Below, piece after piece: positions 17,684 through 26,684 of a stretch of 64,000 bases of DNA. How positions within the stretch are numbered: position 1 is the first letter of the stretch; every line of letters begins with the position of its first letter. Where the stretch lies: NCBI RefSeq assembly GCF_000026145.1, contig NC_009445.1, forward strand, positions 620,001 to 684,000. The letters run 5' to 3'. Source of the DNA: Bradyrhizobium sp. ORS 278 (GTDB lineage: Bacteria; Pseudomonadota; Alphaproteobacteria; Rhizobiales; Xanthobacteraceae). The notes beneath the pieces were generated by a model. That model saw nothing but the letters and a program-made list of their open reading frames with translations. It was not told where the DNA came from and did not search any database. The translations under genes were made by a program, and so were the position numbers.

Positions 17684-18772
17684 TTAGGGCTTCGGCCCGA
17701 TATAGGCCGAGCTTGGCCGGATCAGCCGACCCGTCCGCTGCTGCTCGCGGGCATGAGCGGTCCAGCCCGCGGCGCGGGCCACCGCGAAGATCGGCGTGAA
17801 CGCCTGGCGCGGAATCTTCAGCGCATCGAGCAGGATGGCGGTGAAGAACTCGACATTGGTGTCCAACACCCGCTCCGGATTCTTCTGCCGCAGCGCCTGC
17901 CGGATATAAGCCTCCACCTCGCTCGCGAACGGCAGATCCGCCCCGCTCCCCGCCAGCCGCTTGATCGCGCCCTTGAGCACATCGGCCCGGGGATCCCGCA
18001 CCTGATAGATCCGATGCCCAAACCCCATCAGCCGCTCCCCGCGCGATAACGCCGCATCCACCCACGGCTTGATGTTCTCCCGGGTCCCGATCGCATCCAG
18101 CATCTCCAACACCGGCTCCGGCGCCCCGCCATGCAGCGGGCCCGTCAGCGCGCAATAGCCGGCGGTGATCGAGGCGAACAGGTCGGCTTGGGTGGAGGCG
18201 ACGACGCGGGCGGCAAAGGTCGAGGCGTTCATGCCGTGGTCGCTGACGGTCACGAGATAGGTTTCGAGCGCCGCCACCTCGCCAGCGGCAGGGGTATCGC
18301 CGCGGACCATGCGCAGGGTGTCGGAGGCATGGCTCACGTCAGGATTCGGCGCGATCGGCTGCGCGCCGCGGGCGCGCTGGACCAGGGCGCCGGCGATGAC
18401 GGGACAGGCGCCGACGATGGTGGCTTCGTCGTCGAGGCCCGGCTCGGGCCGGAGCGCGGCGATGGCGGCGCGGAAGCCGTCGATGATCGACAGGCCCGTC
18501 GTCGCAGCGAGCAGCTCGGGCAGCCGCGCGAAGGCGCGCTGGCGTGCCACGCCGAGGGTGACGCGGACGTCGGCCTCGCTGAGGCTGCGTCTGGTCGCCG
18601 CGCTCCAGAGCCGTGCGGTCACCCCCTCGAAGCCGGTTCCGGCGGCGAGGTCGGTTACGCGGTGGCCTGCAATGATCAGCTCGCCCTGCTGGCCGTCGAC
18701 ATGGCTGAGCACGGTCTCGGCGGCGGGAATGCCGTCGAGGCCGATCGGGGACTTCGGAAGCTGAATGGTCAT
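17684..18772 (-). CDS. Citrate synthase family protein (citrate/methylcitrate synthase-like)
   Basis: 362 residues from ATG at 18772 (MTIQLPKSPIGLDG...), preferred because upstream codons lie in the shared operator region. Citrate synthase motifs are present: GPLHGGAPEPVLEML, MGFGHRIYQVRDPRA and AGWTAHAREQ. The usual catalytic Asp in the NVDF motif reads NVEF here, as in some citrate/methylcitrate synthase subgroups (recalled). It may condense oxaloacetate with acetyl-CoA or propionyl-CoA. It is divergent from, and paralogous to, the helix-turn-helix/citrate synthase fusion at 18855, from which it is separated by 82 bases. Confidence 0.85.
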   Translation of the reverse strand: MTIQLPKSPIGLDGIPAAETVLSHVDGQQGELIIAGHRVTDLAAGTGFEGVTARLWSAATRRSLSEADVRVTLGVARQRAFARLPELLAATTGLSIIDGFRAAIAALRPEPGLDDEATIVGACPVIAGALVQRARGAQPIAPNPDVSHASDTLRMVRGDTPAAGEVAALETYLVTVSDHGMNASTFAARVVASTQADLFASITAGYCALTGPLHGGAPEPVLEMLDAIGTRENIKPWVDAALSRGERLMGFGHRIYQVRDPRADVLKGAIKRLAGSGADLPFASEVEAYIRQALRQKNPERVLDTNVEFFTAILLDALKIPRQAFTPIFAVARAAGWTAHAREQQRTGRLIRPSSAYIGPKP

Positions 18773-18825
18773 GGCGCGATCTCCTGCGTGAATGGACACG
18801 CCGGTAAGATTCGTCCTGTCGACAA

Positions 18826-18854
18826 ATTGATCAATCTTGATTAAGCTGATCAAT
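18826..18854. promoter_or_regulatory. Candidate operator: three TTGATCAA-like sites between divergent citrate synthase genes
   Basis: TTGATCAA (18827-18834), TTGATTAA (18837-18844) and CTGATCAA (18846-18853) follow at 10- and 9-base steps. The outer two also form the inverted pair ATTGATCA / TGATCAAT. The cluster lies directly before ATG 18855 and within the 82-base divergent gap. It is a plausible binding site for the helix-turn-helix domain of the adjacent fusion protein. Confidence 0.6.
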
Positions 18855-20078
18855 ATGAAAAAAGACAGCGGCCTTTACCTATCGGCCCGTGAGGCCTCCG
18901 CCGAACTCGCGATCACGCCCGCGACGCTGTATGCCTATGTGAGCCGCGGCTTGGTCCGGTCCGAGCCGTCGCCAGATTCGCGCAGCAACCGCTATCGCGC
19001 CGAGGACATCCGGGCGTTGAAGGAGCGGCGTGCGCCCGCGCCGGAGCCGCGAGCCTTCCGCAGTTTTGATGCCGATCTGCCGGTGTTCGACTCTGCGGTG
19101 TCGACGATCACCGAAGCCGGTCCGATCTACCGCGGCGTGAACTGCGTCGAGCTGGCGGAGCGGGACTCGCTGGAGCATGCGGCGACCCTGCTGTGGGACG
19201 TCACGGCACTCGATCCGTTCGCGCCCGAGAATATGCCGCACATCTCGGACGACATGCGCCTCATTGCCGAGGCGGCACGGCGCGCCGCGCCGATTGACCG
19301 CGCCATCGCAGTGCTGGCGCTGGCGACAAACGCGGATCCCGCCGCGTTCAACCGTGCTCCCGACGGACGCGCCCTGATCGGCGCGCGCATCGTTCGGCTC
19401 GTGGTCGCGACCATGCTGAATGCGCCGCCTTCTGCGGAGGCGCTCCATGTCCAAATCGCCAAAACCTGGGCGCCAGACAACAAGCATGCGCCCGACCTGA
19501 TTCGCCGGACCCTCGTGCTGCTCGCCGACCACGAGCTGAACGCTTCGACCTTCACCGTCCGCTGCGCCGCATCGACGGGCCTCAGCCTCTATGACGCCGT
19601 GATCGCCGGCCTCGCCGCCCTGAAGGGGCCGCAGCATGGCGGCGCCGGCGTGCTGGCATCGCAACTGGTGAAGACGCTGATCGATCGCGACGTCGCGCCG
19701 CTGATCCGTGAACGCGTTGCGCTGGGCGAGCGCTTCGCCGGCTTCGGACACGGCGTCTACAAGCGCGGCGATCCGCGCGCCATCTCGTTGCTGGAGGCGC
19801 TGACGCGCGCCGGCGCGCCACGCAAGTTCACCCGCGAGGTGCCCGAGCGGATCGCGGAGGCGACCGGCGAGTTCGTCAACATCGACTATGCGCTAGCCGT
19901 GCTGGTGCACAGCCTGCGGCTGCCGGCCGGCAGCGAGCTGGCGCTATTCGCGATGGCGCGCTGCGTCGGCTGGATCGCGCATGCCTGCGAGCAATTGCAG
20001 TTCGGCCGCCTAATCCGGCCACGCGCACGCTACACCGGACCGATCCCGGGACGCGCCGCCAGCCTTGAAACGCTGTAG
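18855..20078 (+). CDS. Helix-turn-helix / citrate synthase fusion protein
   Basis: 407 residues from ATG at 18855. The first 60 or so residues (LYLSAREASAELAITPATLY, then AYVSRGLVRSEPS and NRYRAEDIRALKER) look like a MerR/excisionase-type winged helix. The remainder is a citrate synthase domain with GPQHGGAGVLAS, GFGHGVYKRGDPRA, the catalytic-type Asp in VNIDYALAV and CVGWIAHACEQ. The usual GHR arginine is Gly here. It is probably a metabolite-sensing repressor or an enzyme that regulates its own locus. The function is inferred from architecture and from the candidate operator at its start. No experiment is known to me. Confidence 0.8.
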   Translation: MKKDSGLYLSAREASAELAITPATLYAYVSRGLVRSEPSPDSRSNRYRAEDIRALKERRAPAPEPRAFRSFDADLPVFDSAVSTITEAGPIYRGVNCVELAERDSLEHAATLLWDVTALDPFAPENMPHISDDMRLIAEAARRAAPIDRAIAVLALATNADPAAFNRAPDGRALIGARIVRLVVATMLNAPPSAEALHVQIAKTWAPDNKHAPDLIRRTLVLLADHELNASTFTVRCAASTGLSLYDAVIAGLAALKGPQHGGAGVLASQLVKTLIDRDVAPLIRERVALGERFAGFGHGVYKRGDPRAISLLEALTRAGAPRKFTREVPERIAEATGEFVNIDYALAVLVHSLRLPAGSELALFAMARCVGWIAHACEQLQFGRLIRPRARYTGPIPGRAASLETL

Positions 20079-20092
20079 CGGCGCGGCCCCGC

Positions 20093-20749
20093 CTATTCGG
20101 CAGAGCCAGTCGCCAGCTGCGTCTCGCGCCGCTTCCGCACCATCCGCAGCACCAGCCAGACCACGATCGTGCCGGCGACCGCGGCGATGATCCAGGTCGA
20201 CTTCGCGATATGGCTGTGATGCGAAATGCCGCCATAGCGATGCAGCAGCTGCACGGCGAACACGCCAGGCAGCACGTGGGCGCAGGCCCACAGCACGATC
20301 GCGGGAATATTCACCGCGTAGAAGCGCGCCGGCGGAATGTCGAGCGCGCCCGCGGTGATCGGCACCACGGCGCGGATCGGCGCCACGAACCGGGCGAAGA
20401 AGATCGCCAAGGTGCCGAAGCGGTGGAAGAACGCCTCGCTCTGCGCCACCAGGCGCGGATAGTTCGAGAACGGCCAACTCGTCAGGATCTCGCGCTGCTG
20501 GCGATGACCGACCCAGAACGCGCCGCCATCGCCGATCACGGCGCCGAGGATGGCGGCCGCCAGCACCCATTGCAGCGTCAGCTCGCCGCCCGGGATCAGC
20601 GCGCTCAGCGCCAGGATAATTGTCGTGCCCGGGACCACCGAGCCCACGATCGGAACCGCCTCCAGCAGCGCCGCCATGAACAGGGTGAGATAGGCCAGCC
20701 CCGCATGGGCTGACACGAAGGCGATCAGGGGGTCGAGTAGATGGGCCAC
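20093..20749 (-). CDS. DedA family membrane protein
   Basis: 218 residues from GTG at 20749, chosen because AGCAGGATCC precedes it and the longer frame (Met at 20935) adds an unrelated hydrophilic leader. DedA/SNARE-associated motifs are present: EAVPIVGSVVPGTT near the N-terminus, GAVIGDGGAFWVGHR and the central HRFGTLAIFFARFVAPIRA with FVAPIRAVVPITAG. DedA proteins are flippase-like transporters of polyprenyl-phosphate or phospholipids needed for envelope integrity and resistance to cationic peptides. It converges with the fusion gene, 14 bases apart. Confidence 0.87.
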   Translation of the reverse strand: MAHLLDPLIAFVSAHAGLAYLTLFMAALLEAVPIVGSVVPGTTIILALSALIPGGELTLQWVLAAAILGAVIGDGGAFWVGHRQQREILTSWPFSNYPRLVAQSEAFFHRFGTLAIFFARFVAPIRAVVPITAGALDIPPARFYAVNIPAIVLWACAHVLPGVFAVQLLHRYGGISHHSHIAKSTWIIAAVAGTIVVWLVLRMVRKRRETQLATGSAE

Positions 20750-21047
20750 GCGGATCCTGCTGGGTATGACGGAGACATGACGAGCTGTTCGATAAGTAGG
20801 AACCCCGGCCCCGAGTGCCACGTCAGAATGCTGGGCGTGCTGGTGAGGCCAAAAGGTGGCGTGATACGCAGGGCAGCCTTCCAAAAACGTCGTCCCATGC
20901 CTATCTCGATGATATAACGACGGAACTTTGATCAAGGCTTAGGCTTCTGCCCGCGCGCGCTCTCTGCTAGGCTGGCGGTTGAAGCCTTTCAACCGCAGCC
21001 AAACCATGAAATCTGGTTTCGGGATTGCCCGGGACCTCGGAGGATGA

Positions 21048-22046
21048 ATGACGACCGCCGCTACGACCAATGCGCAGGAGATGACCGGTGTGCCCGACAT
21101 GAAGGTGTCGGTGCGGCAGGTGTTCGGGATCGACAGCGACCTTGAGGTGCCGGCCTTTTCCGCGACCGATCCGCACGTGCCGGAGGTCGATGCCGACTAC
21201 CGTTTCGACCGTGCCACCACGCTCGCGATCCTGGCCGGCTTCGCCAAGAACCGCCGCGTCATGGTGACCGGCTACCACGGCACCGGCAAGTCGACGCATA
21301 TCGAGCAGGTCGCCGCCCGCCTGAACTGGCCGTGCGTGCGCGTCAACCTCGACAGCCACATCAGCCGCATCGACCTGGTCGGCAAGGACGCGATCGTGGT
21401 CAAGGACGGCAAGCAGGTCACCGAGTTCCGTGACGGCATCCTACCCTGGGCCCTGCAGCACAACGTGGCGCTGGTGTTCGACGAGTACGACGCCGGCCGC
21501 CCGGACGTGATGTTCGTGATCCAGCGCGTGCTCGAGGTCTCGGGCCGCCTTACCCTGCTCGACCAGAACAAGGTCATCAAGCCGCACCCGGCGTTCCGCC
21601 TGTTCGCGACCGCCAACACCATTGGTCTCGGCGACACCTCGGGCCTGTATCACGGCACACAGCAGATCAACCAGGGCCAGATGGACCGCTGGTCGATCGT
21701 CACGACGCTCAACTATCTCGCGCATGACGAGGAGGTCGAGATCGTGCTGGCCAAGGCCAAGCATTATCAGAACGCGCAGGGCCGTGACACCGTCAACAAG
21801 ATGGTGCGGCTTGCCGATCTCACGCGAAACGCCTTCGCCAATGGCGACCTGTCAACGGTGATGAGCCCGCGCACGGTGATCACCTGGGCGGAAAACTCCG
21901 AGATCTTCGGCGACATCGGCTTCGCCTTCCGCGTCACTTTCCTGAACAAGTGCGACGAGCTCGAGCGTCCGCTGGTCGCGGAATTCTATCAGCGCTGCTT
22001 CAATGCGGAGCTGCCGGAATCCGCCGTCAACGTCGCGTTGAGCTGA
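21048..22046 (+). CDS. cobS: Cobaltochelatase subunit CobS
   Basis: 332 residues, normal for CobS. AAA+ ATPase: Walker [10 protein letters not shown], Walker B region [17 protein letters not shown], and the N-terminal [14 protein letters not shown] characteristic of CobS. GGAGG lies 4 bases before ATG 21048. With CobT it forms the chaperone ring that powers CobN to insert cobalt into hydrogenobyrinic acid a,c-diamide in aerobic cobalamin synthesis. cobT follows after a 160-base gap that holds a repeat element. CobN is not in the window, and no cobalamin riboswitch is seen upstream. Confidence 0.96.
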   Translation: MTTAATTNAQEMTGVPDMKVSVRQVFGIDSDLEVPAFSATDPHVPEVDADYRFDRATTLAILAGFAKNRRVMVTGYHGTGKSTHIEQVAARLNWPCVRVNLDSHISRIDLVGKDAIVVKDGKQVTEFRDGILPWALQHNVALVFDEYDAGRPDVMFVIQRVLEVSGRLTLLDQNKVIKPHPAFRLFATANTIGLGDTSGLYHGTQQINQGQMDRWSIVTTLNYLAHDEEVEIVLAKAKHYQNAQGRDTVNKMVRLADLTRNAFANGDLSTVMSPRTVITWAENSEIFGDIGFAFRVTFLNKCDELERPLVAEFYQRCFNAELPESAVNVALS

Positions 22047-22054
22047 TATGAGGC

Positions 22055-22190
22055 GTCGTCCCGGCCTCCAGCCGGGACACATATGCCGTGACCCCGATAC
22101 GCCGTGACGTTTCGGCGATGCGCCGGAGTTGGCTTCGACACGATGAGATGACCGCCGGTGGCTATGGGTCCCGGCGTTCGCCGGGACGAC
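22055..22190. repeat. Intergenic inverted-repeat element (GTCGTCCCGG family) between cobS and cobT
   Basis: Begins GTCGTCCCGGCCTCCAGC and ends CGTTCGCCGGGACGAC, complementary ends, with the inner GGTGGCTATGGGTCCCGG seen in sister elements at 8558 and 45762. It lies inside the cobS-cobT operon. Confidence 0.75.
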
Positions 22191-22206
22191 AGGCCGCAGG
22201 GACAAG

Positions 22207-24111
22207 ATGACCACATCCAACAGCAAACTCCGTCCCGGTACCAAGGAAGCGCCGACCGAGCCGTTCAAGCGCTCGGTGACGGGGTGCCTGCGCGCCATTG
22301 CGCGATCGCCCGAGCTCGAAGTCTCCTTCGCCGCCGAACGGCCGGGCCTTGCGCCGGGCAAGGCGCGGCTGCCGGAGCCGGCGCGCAAGATGACGAAGCG
22401 TGACGCCGCTGTCGTGCGCGGCCATGCCGATTCGATCGCGCTGAAGCTCGCCTGTCACGATCCGAAGATTCACCGCAAGCTGATCCCCGGCAATCCGCAG
22501 GCCCGCGGCGTGTTCGAGGCGGTCGAGCAGGCCCGTGTCGAGGCGATCGGCGCCAAGCGCATGGCCGGCGTCGCCAAGAATCTCACCGCGATGCTCGACG
22601 ATCACTTCCATCGCGGCAAGTATGACGAGATCACCGACCGTGCCGACGCGCCGCTGTCGGATGCGCTGGCGATGCTGGTGCGCGAGCGGCTGACCGGCAT
22701 GGCGCCGCCGAACGCGGCGCGCAAGGTGGTCGATCTCTGGCGCCCGTTCCTGGAGGACCGGATCGGCTCGCGGCTCGATGAACTCGGCCGCTTCACCGAG
22801 GATCAGGCCAAGTTCGGCGATCTCGTCCATGATCTCCTCTCGGCGCTCGATCTCGGCGACGAGCGCAATGCCGACTCCGAGGAGGACGAGGACAACGACG
22901 ACAACCGCGACGGTGACAATGACCAGTCCGGCGCCGAGGGCTCGCCCGAGTCCGATGCCGCGCAGGAGATGAGTGCCGACCAGGCGCAGACGACCTCGGA
23001 CGAGATGTCGGAGAGCGCGATGGAAGCCGCGCAGGCGTCCGCGTCCGACACGCTCGATGATGGCGAGCTCGGCGACGACGAGACGCCGGGCGAGGCGACG
23101 CGGCCAAACCGCAGTGGCGCCAACGAGCCGCGCGGGCCCGAATATCACGCCTTCGCGCCGAAGTTCGATGAGATCATCGCGGCTGAGGACCTCTGCGATC
23201 ATGACGAGCTGGAGCGGCTGCGCTCCTATCTCGACAAGCAGCTCGCGCATCTCCAGGGCATCGTGGCGCGGCTCGCCAACCGGCTGCAGCGGCGCCTGAT
23301 GGCGCAGCAGAACCGCGCTTGGGAGTTCGATCTCGAAGAGGGCATTCTCGATCCGGCGCGGCTGTCGCGCGTGGTCATCGATCCCTACCAGCCCCTGTCC
23401 TTCATGCGCGAAAAGGAAGCGACCTTCCGCGACACCGTCGTCACGCTCTTGCTCGACAATTCCGGCTCGATGCGCGGCCGCCCTATCACGGTCGCCGCGA
23501 CCTGCGCCGACATTCTCGCCCGCACGCTCGAGCGCTGCGGCGTCAAGGTCGAGATCCTCGGCTTCACGACGCGCGCGTGGAAGGGCGGGCAGTCGCGCGA
23601 GGCGTGGCTTGCCGCTGGCAAGCCGGCCAATCCCGGCCGCCTCAACGATCTCCGCCACATCATCTACAAGGCGGCCGACGCGCCGTGGCGCCGGGCTCGG
23701 AAGAATCTCGGCCTGATGATGCGCGAGGGGCTGCTGAAGGAGAACATCGACGGCGAGGCGCTGGACTGGGCGCACAAGCGCCTGCTCGGCCGGCCCGAGC
23801 AGCGCAAGATCCTGATGATGATCTCGGACGGCGCGCCGGTGGACGACTCCACGCTGTCGGTCAACCCCGGCAATTATCTGGAACGTCACCTGCGTCACAT
23901 CATCGAGGAGATCGAGACCCGCTCGCCGGTCGAGCTGATCGCGATCGGCATCGGTCATGACGTAACGCGCTATTATCGTCGCGCGGTGACGATCGTCGAC
24001 GCCGAGGAGCTTGGCGGCGCGATCACCGAGAAGCTTGCCGAATTGTTCACGGAGACGCACGCGGCGCCGCAGCAGCCGGCGCGCGCACCGAAGCGCAAGC
24101 TGCACTCGTAA
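22207..24111 (+). CDS. cobT: Cobaltochelatase subunit CobT
   Basis: 634 residues. The N-terminal region is helical. A very acidic linker (about 218-300, rich in Asp, Glu, Asn and Ser, for example [18 protein letters not shown]) leads to a C-terminal von Willebrand A domain with the MIDAS motif [11 protein letters not shown] near 420 and a second motif [12 protein letters not shown] near 540. CobT partners CobS in the cobalt chelatase of aerobic B12 synthesis. Start ATG 22207 ([20 protein letters not shown]) matches the CobT N-terminus. Confidence 0.96.
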   Translation: MTTSNSKLRPGTKEAPTEPFKRSVTGCLRAIARSPELEVSFAAERPGLAPGKARLPEPARKMTKRDAAVVRGHADSIALKLACHDPKIHRKLIPGNPQARGVFEAVEQARVEAIGAKRMAGVAKNLTAMLDDHFHRGKYDEITDRADAPLSDALAMLVRERLTGMAPPNAARKVVDLWRPFLEDRIGSRLDELGRFTEDQAKFGDLVHDLLSALDLGDERNADSEEDEDNDDNRDGDNDQSGAEGSPESDAAQEMSADQAQTTSDEMSESAMEAAQASASDTLDDGELGDDETPGEATRPNRSGANEPRGPEYHAFAPKFDEIIAAEDLCDHDELERLRSYLDKQLAHLQGIVARLANRLQRRLMAQQNRAWEFDLEEGILDPARLSRVVIDPYQPLSFMREKEATFRDTVVTLLLDNSGSMRGRPITVAATCADILARTLERCGVKVEILGFTTRAWKGGQSREAWLAAGKPANPGRLNDLRHIIYKAADAPWRRARKNLGLMMREGLLKENIDGEALDWAHKRLLGRPEQRKILMMISDGAPVDDSTLSVNPGNYLERHLRHIIEEIETRSPVELIAIGIGHDVTRYYRRAVTIVDAEELGGAITEKLAELFTETHAAPQQPARAPKRKLHS

Positions 24112-24178
24112 GCCGGTCGGTCGATCGGACGCGTCCTCCTCCGCCCTTGAGGAGGTGGGGAAGGGGGCCCCGCCGACG

Positions 24179-25255
24179 ATGACGCTGCAGGCGATCGCCG
24201 ACCGCAGGCGTTTTCTTGCGCTGACCCTGGGCGGCATATCGGCATTCGCAATCTGCCGCGGGGCTGGCGCGCAATCGATCGCGCCTCCGGTGCGGCGCCG
24301 CGCGGCCCTTGATGAGCACTCCGTCACATCGACCGTGAAGATCGAGGTCAAGGCGCGGCCATTGCCGGCGTTCGACCTGCGCGATCGGGCGCAACAGCGC
24401 TTCGGGATGCTGCAATATCGCAGCGGCGTCGCGCTGACCTCGTCCTGTCCGGGCTTCGGTGGTCTCTCCGGCATGCGGCTCGATGCAAAAGGCGAGCGTT
24501 TCCTCGCGGTCAGCGACAAGGGCGGCTGGTTCACCGGCCGGATCGTCTATTCGGGTCGCGAGATCGCGGGGCTCGCGGATGTCGAGGCGTCGCCGCTGCT
24601 CGGTCCCGACGGCCGGCCGATCACCGATCGCGGCTGGTACGATTCCGAGTCGCTCGCGCGCGACGGTGACGTCGTCTATGTCGGCCTCGAACGCGTCAAT
24701 CTGCTCTTGCGCTATGACTTCGCCAAAGGCGGCACTGGCGCGCGCAGCGAGATCATGCCGCTGCCGCCCGCGGCCAGGCGGCTGCCGAACAACAAGGGAC
24801 TCGAGGCGCTGGTGGTCGTGCCGAAGGGGCTGCCGCTGGCCGGGACGGTGATCGCGATCTCCGAACGGGGCCTCGATGCGAACGGCAATCTGCTGGCGTT
24901 CCTGGTCGGTGGGCCCGCCATGGCTCAGTTCAGCGTCGTCCGCAGCAATGATTTCGACGTCAGCGACGCCGTGCTGTTGCCGTCCGGCGACCTGCTGGTG
25001 CTGGAGCGCAAATTCTCCCTGCTCAGCGGCGTCGGCATCCGGATCCGCCGCATCAAGCTTGCCGATATCGCGCCGGGGGCGCTGGTCGACGGTCCCTCGA
25101 TCTTCACCGCCGATCTGGGCCAGGAGATCGACAACCTCGAAGGCATCGATGCGCATGTCACGCCGGAAGGCGACACCGTGCTGACCTTGGTGTCGGACGA
25201 CAATTTCTCGATGATCCAGCGCACGCTGCTCCTGCAGTTCACATTGCTGGAATGA
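24179..25255 (+). CDS. Tat-exported protein with esterase-like/phytase-like domain
   Basis: 358 residues from ATG 24179. The N-terminus (DRRRFLALTLGGISA, then an Ala-rich stretch) is a twin-arginine signal with likely cleavage near residue 31. The rest resembles the 'esterase-like activity of phytase' beta-propeller family (PF13449), with LSGMRLDAKGERFLAVSDKG, GLEALVVVPKG and a C-terminal IDNLEGIDAHVTPEGDTVL. The role is likely a periplasmic phosphate or ester hydrolase, but the substrate is unknown. It follows cobT by 67 bases, which suggests read-through without evidence of functional linkage. Confidence 0.75.
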   Translation: MTLQAIADRRRFLALTLGGISAFAICRGAGAQSIAPPVRRRAALDEHSVTSTVKIEVKARPLPAFDLRDRAQQRFGMLQYRSGVALTSSCPGFGGLSGMRLDAKGERFLAVSDKGGWFTGRIVYSGREIAGLADVEASPLLGPDGRPITDRGWYDSESLARDGDVVYVGLERVNLLLRYDFAKGGTGARSEIMPLPPAARRLPNNKGLEALVVVPKGLPLAGTVIAISERGLDANGNLLAFLVGGPAMAQFSVVRSNDFDVSDAVLLPSGDLLVLERKFSLLSGVGIRIRRIKLADIAPGALVDGPSIFTADLGQEIDNLEGIDAHVTPEGDTVLTLVSDDNFSMIQRTLLLQFTLLE

Positions 25256-25353
25256 GCCGCAAGGCGGCGCAGCGACCGCGTTGACCCTGTCGCAGCCATC
25301 GCCGACACTCGCGGCTGAGATCATCCCATCATCATGTCAGCCTGGAACTCAGC

Positions 25354-26466
25354 ATGAGCGCCCTGTTCACTCCCATCAAGCTGCGCGGCCTGGAGCTTGC
25401 CAACCGCATCGTCGTGTCGCCGATGTGCCAGTACTCGGCCGAGAACGGCGCCGCCAATGACTGGCACTTCACCCACATCAACACGCTGGCGCTGTCGGGT
25501 GCGGCGATGTTCTGCATCGAGGCGACGCATGTCGAGCCGATCGGACGCATCACGCCTGGCTGCCTCGGGCTGTGGGACGATGCGACGGAAGCTGCGCTGA
25601 AGCCGATCCTCGCCTCGGTACGCAAGCATGCGAAAACGGCGATCGCGATGCAGCTCGCCCATGCCGGCCGCAAGGGCTCCAGCCACAAGCCGTGGGATGG
25701 CGGCCAGCAGATCGCGCTGAGCGAGGGCGGCTGGCAGACGGTCGCGCCGTCGGCGCTGCCGCATAAGGAGGGCGAGCTTGCCCCGGAGGCGCTCGACACC
25801 GCTGGCCTTCAGCGCATCCGAGAGGCGTTCGTCTCCGCGGCGCAGCGCGCTGCCCGCCTCGGGATCGATGCGATCGAGGTGCATGGCGCGCACGGCTATC
25901 TGCTGCATCAGTTCCTGTCGCCGATCGCCAATCGGCGCAGCGACGCTTACGGCGGCTCGCTCGAAAATCGCATGCGCTTCCCGCTCCAAGTCTTCGATGC
26001 CGTGCGCGCCGTCTTCCCGGCGGACAAGCCGGTCGGCATGCGCGTCTCGGCGACCGACTGGGTCGAGGGCGGCTGGGATCTCGACCAGACGATTGCCTTT
26101 GCGAACGAGTTGAAGCGCCGCGGCGTCGACTGGATCGATGTGTCCTCGGGTGGTGCGTCGCCGCTGCAGAAGATCACGCTCGGTCCCGGCTATCAGGTGC
26201 CGTTCGCAGACGCGGTGAAAAAGGCCACGGGATTGCCGACCATGGCGGTCGGCCTCATCACGCAGGCGCAGCAAGCGGAGGAGATCGTGGCCTCCGGCAA
26301 GGCCGACATGATCGCGCTCGCCCGCGGCATGCTCTACGACCCGCGCTGGGGCTGGCATGCGGCGGCCGAGTTGGGCGGCCAGGTTGCCGCGCCCCCGCAA
26401 TATTGGCGCTCGCAGCCCTCGACGCACAAGGAGCTGTTCGGCCGGACGACGTTCGGCGCACGCTGA
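25354..26466 (+). CDS. Old yellow enzyme family NADH:flavin oxidoreductase (YqjM-like)
   Basis: 370 residues, a TIM-barrel FMN enzyme. YqjM-subgroup motifs are present: VSPMCQYSA with the regulatory Cys, MQLAHAGRKGS, EVHGAHGYLLHQFLSP with the substrate-binding His pair and Tyr, and the FMN phosphate-binding LARGMLYDPRW. These ene-reductases reduce the C=C bond of enones, maleimides or nitro compounds using NAD(P)H; the physiological substrate is unknown. A strong stem follows at 26486. Confidence 0.9.
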   Translation: MSALFTPIKLRGLELANRIVVSPMCQYSAENGAANDWHFTHINTLALSGAAMFCIEATHVEPIGRITPGCLGLWDDATEAALKPILASVRKHAKTAIAMQLAHAGRKGSSHKPWDGGQQIALSEGGWQTVAPSALPHKEGELAPEALDTAGLQRIREAFVSAAQRAARLGIDAIEVHGAHGYLLHQFLSPIANRRSDAYGGSLENRMRFPLQVFDAVRAVFPADKPVGMRVSATDWVEGGWDLDQTIAFANELKRRGVDWIDVSSGGASPLQKITLGPGYQVPFADAVKKATGLPTMAVGLITQAQQAEEIVASGKADMIALARGMLYDPRWGWHAAAELGGQVAAPPQYWRSQPSTHKELFGRTTFGAR

Positions 26467-26485
26467 CGTGCAATTGAACGAGCGT

Positions 26486-26520
26486 GACCCGCGGATCAGC
26501 ATTGCAGAAATCCGCGGGTC
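26486..26520. terminator. Stem-loop after the OYE gene, possible terminator
   Basis: Stem GACCCGCGGAT / ATCCGCGGGTC (26486-26496 and 26510-26520) around a 13-base loop. It is followed by ATCATTCC, with no real T-run, so termination is uncertain. Confidence 0.45.
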
Positions 26521-26684
26521 ATCATTCCGCCAGCGACACAGCGAACGATTGCCGCTGTTCGACGAAGTGATAGACTTCGCAGACCACGTGCGGCGTTGCC
26601 GACTCCGTTGGTCGTGTTTCGTCTCGCGTGACGATGAGCGCATCACAAAGGTGCGCCGCAGTATAAACGCGAGAGGAAAGCGCC

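Noticed and set aside
22162..24534. A 790-codon minus-strand frame
   Set aside because: It is antisense to the well-recognised cobT and has no domain of its own.
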